Below the pieces are notes generated by a model. That model made no database searches. It saw only the letters and a program-made list of their open reading frames with translations, and was not told the origin of the DNA. Shown here piece by piece: positions 13,325 through 19,274 of a DNA stretch of 19,274 bases. The position numbers were made by a program, and so were the translations under genes. Origin of the DNA: an uncultured Eubacteriales bacterium (lineage in GTDB: Bacteria; Bacillota; Clostridia; Oscillospirales; CAG-272). The stretch covers positions 1-19,274 of the forward strand of contig CAKSVM010000057.1 of the NCBI GenBank assembly GCA_934503195.1, written 5' to 3'. Position 1 is the first letter of the stretch. Each line of letters opens with the position of its first letter.

Positions 13325-14605
13325 TTACTGGATGCGGATCGCGCCGTAGGGACGAACCTTGAGTTCGGTCGTCGCGCCCTCGCCGAACGCCGAGTCGAGC
13401 GCCTTTCTGAACGCGGGAACATCCTCGGTCTTCACGAAAGCCTGAATCGTTCCGGCAAATCCGCCGCCATGGACACGGTAAGCCGCCTTCTTGCCCTTCA
13501 GCGCGATCTCGGCGAGGCAGAGCGCGAGCGAAAGTCCCTGCTCGCCGACGTTCTTGACGGTATAGACGTTCTGGAGATACTTGAAGCTCGAGTTGCCCGA
13601 CTCGATGACGCCCTTGAAGAAGCCGTTGATATCGCCATTCTTGAGAGCCTCGGTCTGAGCGGTGACACGCTCGTTCTCGTTCTCGAAGTGGATGGCGCGC
13701 ATGATCGCGCGGTCTCCGGCGACCTCGCGGAGCTTCGGGATGTTGGCGAGGATTTCGTCGAGGGTCACCTCACGGAGAACCGACTTGCCGAAGTAGGACG
13801 CGACTTTCTTCATCTCAGCCGGAACCGACGCGTAGTCTTCGTTGAGGTCGGCGTGGTTGCCGCCGGTGTTGACGATGCAGAGCGAATATCCGGCCGCGGT
13901 GAGGTCGAACGGGAGCTTTTCGATGACCGGCTCCTTCGGATTTCTGAAGTCGATCGCGACGAATCCGCCGACGGCACAGGCGGTCTGATCCATGAGTCCG
14001 GACGGCTTGCCGAAGAAGACGTTTTCGGAGTACTGTGCGATCTTGGCGATCTCGGCGTTCTCGACCTTGCCGTCGTTATAGAAGCCGTTGAGGATGAGTC
14101 CGACCATATCCTCAAAAGCCGCGGAGGACGAGAGTCCCGAGCCTTTGAAAACGTTCGAGGTAGTGTAAGCGTCGTATCCGCCGACCTTGTGGCCGTACTT
14201 GAGGAATCCGCTGCACATACCCGAGATTATCGACTTGGAGGTGTAGAAGAGCGACTCGTCGACGGCCGGATCGGTGATGTCGACCTCGTCGATCGGGAAG
14301 CCCTCAGACTTGATGTTGATTCTGAGATCGTCTCTCGGCGAAGCGGCGGCGATGATATCGAGGTTGATCGAAGCGGCGAGAACCTTGCCGTGGTTATGGT
14401 CGGTGTGGTTGCCCGAGATTTCGCTTCTTCCGGCTACCGAGAAGAGCGAGATTTCACGGTCGGCTCCGAAGAGGTTCGCGAACTCGTTGACGGTCGAGAT
14501 GTAGCGCGCCTGCTGCTTCGCGACATTCTCCGCGCCGTAGAGGGTGGTGAAGATTTCGTTGTACTTGCCGTTTTCAATCGCGGCGATTATTTCCTTTGCG
14601 TTCAT
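13325..14605 (-). CDS. galK: Galactokinase-like GHMP kinase
   Basis: The 426 residues carry the three GHMP-kinase motifs. Motif 1 is GRSEISGNHTDHNHG at 59-73, where classical GalK has GRVNLIGEHTDYNDG. Motif 2, the phosphate loop, is KGSGLSSSAAFE at 154-165. Motif 3 is HGGGFAGT at 379-386. The presumed catalytic aspartate is D206 (GLMDQ). Classical GalK phosphorylates galactose at C1 as the first Leloir step. The altered motif 1 (SGNHTDHNHG) is a clostridial variant, and no galT, galE or sugar transporter is nearby, so the sugar substrate is uncertain; N-acetylgalactosamine or another hexose is possible. AAAGGAG precedes the ATG. It follows cinA by 32 bases. Confidence 0.85.
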   Translation of the reverse strand: MNAKEIIAAIENGKYNEIFTTLYGAENVAKQQARYISTVNEFANLFGADREISLFSVAGRSEISGNHTDHNHGKVLAASINLDIIAAASPRDDLRINIKSEGFPIDEVDITDPAVDESLFYTSKSIISGMCSGFLKYGHKVGGYDAYTTSNVFKGSGLSSSAAFEDMVGLILNGFYNDGKVENAEIAKIAQYSENVFFGKPSGLMDQTACAVGGFVAIDFRNPKEPVIEKLPFDLTAAGYSLCIVNTGGNHADLNEDYASVPAEMKKVASYFGKSVLREVTLDEILANIPKLREVAGDRAIMRAIHFENENERVTAQTEALKNGDINGFFKGVIESGNSSFKYLQNVYTVKNVGEQGLSLALCLAEIALKGKKAAYRVHGGGFAGTIQAFVKTEDVPAFRKALDSAFGEGATTELKVRPYGAIRIQ

Positions 14606-14637
14606 GGCGATTTTTCTCCTTTGGGGATGATTTTTGA

Positions 14638-15903
14638 TTATTTGTGGTTTCTCAGCGTCATGAGCGCGAGATGAAGCGCGTTTGAGGCTGAGATATATCT
14701 TACGTATTCGCGGGTGGCGAGTCCGTTCCCGATGTGAAGCTCACGGACTTCCTCATACGCTTCAGTCGAGACCCCGACGAAGACGGTTCCGACAGGCTTG
14801 TCGGGCGTTCCTCCGGTCGGGCCGGCGATTCCGGTCGTCGAGACGCCGATGTCGGCGTCGAAGAGCTTCCTGACTCCGCGCGCCATTTCGATCGCCGTCT
14901 CACGCGAGACCGCGCCGTATTTCGACAACGTTTCACGTGAAACATTCACGAATTTCTCTTTTACGCGGTTGGCGTAGGTCACGATGCTTCCGTCGAGGAC
15001 TTCGCTTGAACCGCTGACGTTGGTTATGCGCTTGGCGACGTACCCTCCGGTGCAGGACTCGGCCGAGGCGATATGCTTCGACTGCTTTATAAGCTCCTTC
15101 ACGAGGGCTTCCTCGAGGCTTCCGGCGTCGACGCTGTAGACGTACTTCCCGACCTCGGAGGCGAGGACGCGGCTGATCAGATTTTCGCAGAGTGGTTCGC
15201 ATTCGGATTCGTCTCTGCCGGACGCGGTGACGCGGAGCTGGACTTCGCCGTCCTTGGCATAGGGCGCGAGGGTCGGGTTGGTCGATTCAAGCATCAGCGG
15301 GCGGAGGACCGACTCGACCTTTGATTCGCCGATGCCGAAGATATTCAGCGTGTGCGAGAGGAGAAGTTTGTCGGAGAATCGTTTCAGATAGGGTTCGACC
15401 TCCTCGGCGAACATCGGTTCGCATTCGCGTGGCGGTCCGGGGAGGAGGATGACGAGCTTTCCGTTTCCGAAGTCCTCGATCGACATTCCCGGCGCGGTGC
15501 CGTAGTTGTTTCTGAAGATCGTCGAGCCTTCGGGAATGAGTGCCTGCTTTGTATTGTTTTCGGTCATCTCGAAGCCGAAGGACTTCGCGCGGTTCTCTAT
15601 GTTGGCAAGACTTGCGGCGTCGGGGACGAGCTTTCTGCCCATGACCTTTGCGGCGGTCTCCTTTGTGAGGTCGTCATAGGTCGGGCCGAGGCCTCCGGTC
15701 AGGATCACAAGGTCGCTGCGGCTGAGTGATTCCTTCAGGATCTCCTCAAGGCGGCCGGAGTTGTCTCCGATTGTCGACTGGTGGTACTGCGCGATTCCGA
15801 GCGCGGCGAGTCTTCGTGATATGAAGGCCGCGTCGGTGTTGACTATATCGCCGAGCAAAAGCTCGGTTCCGACCGAGATTATCTCGGCGTTTCGTATCTG
15901 CAT
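14638..15903 (-). CDS. cinA: CinA-family protein with NMN deamidase domain
   Basis: The product is full-length CinA, 421 residues. The N-terminal molybdopterin-binding-like domain (about 5-170) contains VGTELLLGDI and LTGGLGPTYDD; this class of domain hydrolyses ADP-ribose or related nucleotides in characterised members. The C-terminal PncC domain (about 262-417) has AESCTGG (281-287) and STTGIAGPTGG (355-365), and deamidates nicotinamide mononucleotide in NAD recycling. CinA is competence-induced in some Firmicutes, but no competence context is visible here. AAAGGA lies upstream of the ATG. The coding sequence also contains a parS site at codons 320-325. It follows the LysR gene by 38 bases. 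Confidence 0.95.
   Translation of the reverse strand: MQIRNAEIISVGTELLLGDIVNTDAAFISRRLAALGIAQYHQSTIGDNSGRLEEILKESLSRSDLVILTGGLGPTYDDLTKETAAKVMGRKLVPDAASLANIENRAKSFGFEMTENNTKQALIPEGSTIFRNNYGTAPGMSIEDFGNGKLVILLPGPPRECEPMFAEEVEPYLKRFSDKLLLSHTLNIFGIGESKVESVLRPLMLESTNPTLAPYAKDGEVQLRVTASGRDESECEPLCENLISRVLASEVGKYVYSVDAGSLEEALVKELIKQSKHIASAESCTGGYVAKRITNVSGSSEVLDGSIVTYANRVKEKFVNVSRETLSKYGAVSRETAIEMARGVRKLFDADIGVSTTGIAGPTGGTPDKPVGTVFVGVSTEAYEEVRELHIGNGLATREYVRYISASNALHLALMTLRNHK
14929..14944. promoter_or_regulatory. parS site inside cinA
   Basis: The minus strand reads TGTTTCACGTGAAACG, identical over 16 bases to the parS at 5915-5930 and one base from the Bacillus consensus. It covers codons 320-325 of cinA (end of N320, then V-S-R-E-T). 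The same pentapeptide recurs 11 codons later (332-336) with three different third-position bases, which destroy the palindrome. That argues that the first version is kept for ParB binding and not dictated by the protein. Confidence 0.93.
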
Positions 15904-15941
15904 TCTGCCCTGTTCCTTTCTGCCGCGGTTTTTGCGGCTTA

Positions 15942-16835
15942 TCAGAGATCATTCTGGACGGTCTTCATGACGCTCTCGATGAACTGCGCGGCGGCCGACG
16001 GGAGGGGAATCTTTTTTGAATAGGCGAGGAGGAATCTCCGCGGCGGAAGTTCCCTTCTGAGTTTCACGCGGAAGAGCTTTCCGGAGGCGAGGTCGGCCGC
16101 CGCGAAGTCGCTGACGATCCCGGCGACTCCGATCCCGCGACGGGCGAACTCGAGAAGAAGATCGCTTGTGGCGAGCTCGATGTCGGCGTTGAGATTTTCA
16201 TGGAAGCGGTCGATATAGCGTCTTGTCGAGGTCTCGCGGCCGAGGAGAATCAGCGGCGCGTCAAGCCCGCGCGGGTCGTTTTCGCGGCCGAGGAGATAAT
16301 CGTATCTCTCCGAGCAGACGAAGATGTCCTGTATTTTTTTCACCGGGACGAATTCGAGCTCGCGGAGATCGGAAGGATCGACCGGTTCGCTTATGACGCC
16401 GAAATCGATGAGTCCGTTTCTCAGCGCGGCGAGGGTCTGCGGGGTGGGCGCGTTCGTGACGGCGAGCCTGACGCCGGGGTGTTCCTTCCGGAAGACCTCG
16501 AGGTGGTCGAGAAGGAAGAATCTGAGGGTCATGTCGCTCGCGCCGATGCGCATGAGACCGCTTTCGAGTCCGGCGATCTCGCGGAGACGGTTTTCGCCCG
16601 TCTCGATCTGGGCGAATCCGGCGCGGAGGTGTTCGAGCAGAGCCTGCCCTTCCCCGGTCAGCGAGAATCCGCGGTTGGTGCGGAAGATGAGCTTGACTCC
16701 GAGCGCGCGTTCAAGCTCGGCGACCTTGGCCGAGAGCGCGGGCTGGGAGATGTGCATGGCTTTCGCGGCGGAGGAGAGGCTGGAATATTTTGTGAGTTCG
16801 GCGAAGGACGCGTAGAGTTCGAGGCTTCGGATCAT
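15942..16835 (-). CDS. LysR-family transcriptional regulator
   Basis: The product is a 297-residue LysR regulator, the usual length. The winged helix-turn-helix lies at about 18-65 (SSLSSAAKAMHISQPALSAK, then LERALGVKLIFRTNRGFSLT). The remaining 200 residues are the two-lobed effector-binding domain; the effector cannot be read from sequence. AAAGGAAC precedes the ATG. It lies 63 bases after glyA and 38 before cinA on the same strand, with no divergent partner, so the usual LysR arrangement of facing its target is missing. It may regulate this operon or a distant gene. Confidence 0.93.
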   Translation of the reverse strand: MIRSLELYASFAELTKYSSLSSAAKAMHISQPALSAKVAELERALGVKLIFRTNRGFSLTGEGQALLEHLRAGFAQIETGENRLREIAGLESGLMRIGASDMTLRFFLLDHLEVFRKEHPGVRLAVTNAPTPQTLAALRNGLIDFGVISEPVDPSDLRELEFVPVKKIQDIFVCSERYDYLLGRENDPRGLDAPLILLGRETSTRRYIDRFHENLNADIELATSDLLLEFARRGIGVAGIVSDFAAADLASGKLFRVKLRRELPPRRFLLAYSKKIPLPSAAAQFIESVMKTVQNDL

Positions 16836-16898
16836 TTTTGCGTTCCTTTCCCTGACTTTACGGATTCCCGTGGGAGTTTTCCGTCACGGCGGGTGTTA

Positions 16899-18146
16899 TC
16901 AGCCCTCGTAGAGCGGATATTTCTTACAGATCTTGGTGACCTCGGAGCGGATGTAGTCGGCCGAGTTCTCAAAATCGGTGGCGGTGAGCTTTATGAGATG
17001 AGCGACCGTCTTCATGTCATTCTCGACGAGTCCGCGAGAGGTCACGGCGGGGGTTCCGATGCGGATTCCGCTCGTGATGAAGGGCGACTGCGGGTCGTTG
17101 GGGATGGCGTTCTTATTGACCGTGATGTAGACCTCGTCGAGCTTATGTTCGAGTTCCTTTCCGGTGAGGTTCATGTTGCGGAGGTCAAGGAGCATGAGGT
17201 GGTTGTCGGTGCCGCCCGAGAGGAGGTTGAAGCCCTCGGAGATGAGCGATTCAGCGAGAACCCTGGCGTTCTTTATGATCTGCTCCTGATAGGTTCTGAA
17301 TTCGGGCTTGAGGGCCTCGCCGAAGCAGACGGCTTTAGCCGCGATGACGTGCATGAGCGGGCCGCCCTGAGTTCCCGGGAAGACGGCCTTGTTGATCGCC
17401 TTGGCGAGTTCCTCACGGCAGAGGATCATACCGCCGCGCGGGCCGCGGAGAGTCTTATGTGTGGTCGTGGTGACGACGTCGGCGTAGGGCACGGGCGAGG
17501 GATGGAGTCCGGCGGCGACGAGTCCGGCGATATGTGCCATGTCGACCATGAGGTAAGCTCCGACGCTCTTCGCGATTTCGGAGAGGCGTTTGAAGTCGAT
17601 GATTCTCGGGTAAGCCGACGCGCCGGCGACGATGAGCTTCGGCTTATGCTCCTTGGCGAGGAACTCGATCTTGTCGTAGTCGATCACGCTGGTGGTCTCG
17701 TCGACGCCGTAGGGAATGAAGTTATAGAGCATACCCGAGATATTGACGGGGCTTCCGTGGGTGAGGTGTCCGCCGTGGGCGAGGTTCATTCCGAGGACAG
17801 TGTCGCCGGGCTTTAAGAGCGCGAGATAGACGGCGGTGTTCGCCTGCGCGCCGGAGTGGGGCTGGACGTTGGCGTGTTCCGCGCCGAAGAGCTTTTTGGC
17901 GCGCTCGATGGCGATATTCTCGGCGATATCGACGCACTCGCATCCGCCGTAGTAACGCTTTCCGGGGTAGCCCTCGGCGTACTTATTGGTGAGGACGGTT
18001 CCCATAGCGGCCATGACGGCGGGGGAGACGACGTTCTCGGAGGCGATGAGTTCAAGTCCGCGCTGCTGACGGTGATATTCCTTTTCAATCGCGTCGCCGA
18101 TCTCGGGATCGAATTTCTTTATGAATTCCATATTTTCAAGTACCAT
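16899..18146 (-). CDS. glyA: Serine hydroxymethyltransferase
   Basis: SHMT interconverts serine plus tetrahydrofolate with glycine plus 5,10-methylene-THF, the main entry to one-carbon metabolism. The 415-residue length is standard. Fold type I PLP features are present: YPGKRYYGG (60-68), LAHGGHLTHG (122-131), DMAHIAGLV (202-210), and the Schiff-base lysine K231 in VTTTTHKTLRGPRGG. The start at 18146 is supported by GGAG 9 bases upstream; an internal ATG at residue 6 is a weaker alternative. It has its own promoter at 18193-18221. Product glycine and methylene-THF are also MnmG-MnmE co-substrates, a metabolic rather than demonstrated regulatory link. I see no riboswitch in the roughly 40-base leader. 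Confidence 0.98.
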   Translation of the reverse strand: MVLENMEFIKKFDPEIGDAIEKEYHRQQRGLELIASENVVSPAVMAAMGTVLTNKYAEGYPGKRYYGGCECVDIAENIAIERAKKLFGAEHANVQPHSGAQANTAVYLALLKPGDTVLGMNLAHGGHLTHGSPVNISGMLYNFIPYGVDETTSVIDYDKIEFLAKEHKPKLIVAGASAYPRIIDFKRLSEIAKSVGAYLMVDMAHIAGLVAAGLHPSPVPYADVVTTTTHKTLRGPRGGMILCREELAKAINKAVFPGTQGGPLMHVIAAKAVCFGEALKPEFRTYQEQIIKNARVLAESLISEGFNLLSGGTDNHLMLLDLRNMNLTGKELEHKLDEVYITVNKNAIPNDPQSPFITSGIRIGTPAVTSRGLVENDMKTVAHLIKLTATDFENSADYIRSEVTKICKKYPLYEG

Positions 18147-18192
18147 ATGAGTTTCTCCGTTTCAAATAATAATATAAATCGCTGTATCTTTT

Positions 18193-18221
18193 ATTATACA
18201 TTATCCGCTTGAAAAATACAA
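18193..18221 (-). promoter_or_regulatory. Sigma-A promoter of glyA
   Basis: On the minus strand a perfect TATAAT (18198-18193) lies 17 bases from TTGTAT (18221-18216), which matches the -35 consensus at only its first three bases. The predicted start is about 40 bases upstream of the glyA ATG, in an AT-rich stretch unlike the surrounding GC-rich DNA. Confidence 0.8.
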
Positions 18222-18281
18222 TGGTTATTTTGTTAAAAATCAGGACATTTTGCGCGATAGGGGAGATTTTTATCCGGGGTA

Positions 18282-18310
18282 TTTACAAACGGGGCGGAAT
18301 GTGGTATAAT
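18282..18310 (+). promoter_or_regulatory. Sigma-A promoter of the AraC-family gene
   Basis: TTTACA (18282-18287), a 17-base spacer and TATAAT (18305-18310), with TGG directly before the -10 box (extended -10), give a strong promoter. It is divergent from the glyA promoter, with 60 bases between the two -35 boxes, enough for a shared operator. Confidence 0.9.
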
Positions 18311-18344
18311 GTTGTCGTAAGGTATAAGCGCGGAGGAATTTTTG

Positions 18345-19157
18345 ATGAAGGTTATCGAACTCTGTGAAGTCGGCGCGGGCGAGCTTCGGATTCTCCCGGT
18401 CGCGGCGATGGCGTATTCGGCGAAGTATCTGGGGATGGCGATAAGGTATCGGAGGCTAAGCACTTTTCTGTATGTGATGAAGGGGAGGTACAGCTATGTC
18501 TGGGAAGGCGGCGGGTTTGAGGCCGGAGCGGGCGAAATGGTATACATTCCCAAAGGTGCGGGGTACGAGTACAGAGTAAGCGGTGGCGAGAGGTATGTCT
18601 GTCAGGCAGAGTTTGACACATTTATCGGGGACGAGGAGGTTGTTTTCGGTTCCGTGCCGATGAAATTCCCGCCGCTTCCGGACACTGTGGCGGCTATGGA
18701 GGGTATGGTCGGAAGTCAGGACGGGTACCGGATGCTGTCAGGGCTTTACGCGGTTTTCGGGGCGTTTGCGGGGAGCAGGCGCGCGGAGTGCGGGAGCCGG
18801 GGATTTTCGAAGATCAGCCCGGCGGTCGGGTATTTACGTTCGCATTACGCGGAGGAAGTGACGTCGGAGGAGCTTGCGGCGATGTGTTATCTGAGTGTTT
18901 CGCAGATGCGGCGGATATTCGCGTCTGAGTTCGGGATGTCGCCGACCGAGTATCGGGCGGCCGAGCGGGTGAAAGCTGCGTCGCGGCTTTTAGCGGGGAG
19001 CTACGAGAGCATTTCGACGGTAGCGGCGGCGGTCGGGTACGGGAGTCAGTTCGCGTTCTCGAAGGCTTTCAGGAAGGTTCTGGGAGTTTCGCCGCGGGAG
19101 TACGCGGAGAGGTGTCGCGCGGCGTGTATGGGCAATGTGGGGTCAGGAACGGATTGA
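18345..19157 (+). CDS. AraC-family transcriptional regulator
   Basis: I use the ATG at 18345 (270 residues), since GGAGGAA lies 5-6 bases upstream; a TTG one codon earlier is possible but weaker. The N-terminal half (about 18-95) is a cupin-like sensory domain (FLYVMKGRYSYVWEGG, GEMVYIPKGAGYEYRV). The C-terminal 100 residues hold two helix-turn-helix motifs: about 173-193 (TSEELAAMCYLSVSQMRRIF) and about 221-253 (SISTVAAAVGYGSQFAFSKA, then VLGVSPREY), the AraC signature. This type usually senses a sugar or metabolite and activates catabolic genes. Its targets are probably outside the window; glyA is the only divergent neighbour. The stop is followed by a hairpin and then the right-end repeat. 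Confidence 0.93.
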   Translation: MKVIELCEVGAGELRILPVAAMAYSAKYLGMAIRYRRLSTFLYVMKGRYSYVWEGGGFEAGAGEMVYIPKGAGYEYRVSGGERYVCQAEFDTFIGDEEVVFGSVPMKFPPLPDTVAAMEGMVGSQDGYRMLSGLYAVFGAFAGSRRAECGSRGFSKISPAVGYLRSHYAEEVTSEELAAMCYLSVSQMRRIFASEFGMSPTEYRAAERVKAASRLLAGSYESISTVAAAVGYGSQFAFSKAFRKVLGVSPREYAERCRAACMGNVGSGTD

Positions 19158-19165
19158 GTCGGTGT

Positions 19166-19190
19166 CTCACCCGCGGTTTACGCGGGTGAG
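19166..19190 (+). terminator. Hairpin after the AraC-family gene
   Basis: CTCACCCGCG (19166-19175) pairs perfectly with CGCGGGTGAG (19181-19190) around a 5-base loop, 9 bases after the stop codon. The following GTGGTTACTTTT has only a short T run, so termination may be incomplete. It could be the gene's own terminator or part of the adjoining repeat. Confidence 0.65.
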
Positions 19191-19193
19191 GTG

Positions 19194-19274
19194 GTTACTT
19201 TTGGCAGGCGGCGCGAAGCGGCGTCGACCTCGCGTCCGGGCGGCTTGACGCCCGGACGCGAGCCGTCCCGGCTG
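19194..19274 (+). repeat. Right copy of the dispersed hairpin repeat
   Basis: The 9-mer GTTACTTTT (19194-19202) is followed by the 29-base shared block at 19204-19232, 26/29 identical to the minus strand of 87-59. A perfect 14-bp hairpin follows, with arms 19229-19242 and 19249-19262 and a 6-base loop. The shared block contains a mini-hairpin CGC-GAA-GCG; the left copy has CAC-GAA-GTG, a compensated change. The base of the large hairpin (CTCGC with GCGAG) is conserved in the left copy, but its tip is far longer here. The element is cut by the window end. No gene is seen in it. Confidence 0.7.

Noticed and set aside
16836..16898. Possible terminator between glyA and lysR
   Set aside because: The short complementary pieces (CGGA/TCCG, CCC/GGG) form no stable stem followed by a T run on the minus strand.
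16200..17816. Open frame of 538 codons on the plus strand across lysR and glyA; similar long antisense frames over serS (2775-4052) and galK (13469-14674)
   Set aside because: They are opposite firmly identified genes, contain no recognisable domain, and arise because the sense genes rarely use codons that give stops in the complementary frame in this GC-rich DNA.
1..19274. tRNA or rRNA genes, CRISPR arrays, insertion sequences, prophage or defence genes
   Set aside because: I scanned both strands and found no tRNA-like cloverleaf, no regularly spaced repeats, and no transposase, integrase or phage proteins; the only repeats are the two end elements and the parS pair.

Overview
The window reads as chromosomal DNA from a GC-rich, low-skew member of the Clostridia (Bacillota), probably an uncultured gut-type lineage. 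The evidence is the gene order mnmG-rsmG-noc-parA-parB-serS, Shine-Dalgarno sites of the AAGGAG/GAAAGG type, consensus sigma-A promoters, Bacillus-type parS sites, and a yycJ (walJ)-rlmH pair. All of these belong to the origin-proximal neighbourhood of Firmicutes chromosomes. dnaA, rpmH, mnmE and jag are not present. Sixteen of the 18 genes are transcribed leftward. By analogy with Bacillus, where this gene set points away from oriC, the origin should lie to the right of the window.

Right to left: an AraC-type regulator (18345-19157, +) is divergent from glyA, each with its own sigma-A promoter. Leftward from glyA runs a tightly packed series: LysR regulator, cinA, a galactokinase-like GHMP kinase, a three-TM protein, the YycJ/WalJ metallo-beta-lactamase, rlmH, and a membrane-anchored WG-repeat protein. 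Several of these genes touch or overlap. Next come mnmG-rsmG (tRNA and 16S rRNA modification), closed by an intrinsic terminator that overlaps the rsmG stop codon. Then comes the segregation block: noc with its own promoter, a parS site, a near-perfect sigma-A promoter, and parA-parB-serS. serS is followed by a two-TM protein and a membrane-anchored MORN-repeat protein. A near-perfect bidirectional terminator separates these from a small RNHCP zinc-ribbon gene (+). That gene is divergent from a low-complexity exported protein.

The segregation system is coherent. ParA and ParB act with two copies of the same 16-bp parS sequence, one between noc and parA and one inside cinA about 9 kb away. The second ParB paralogue carries Noc-type specificity residues (Q-K-R-R) and has an unusual coiled-coil extension at its N-terminus.

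The least explained feature is at the two window ends. Both consist of copies of one GC-rich hairpin-bearing intergenic repeat, in opposite orientation, sharing a 29-nt block at 26/29 identity. Two of the three differences preserve a base pair in a GAA-loop mini-hairpin. The repeats sit directly downstream of terminal genes and may be where assembly of this contig stopped. Apart from the two ends, no gene-free stretch exceeds about 300 bases.
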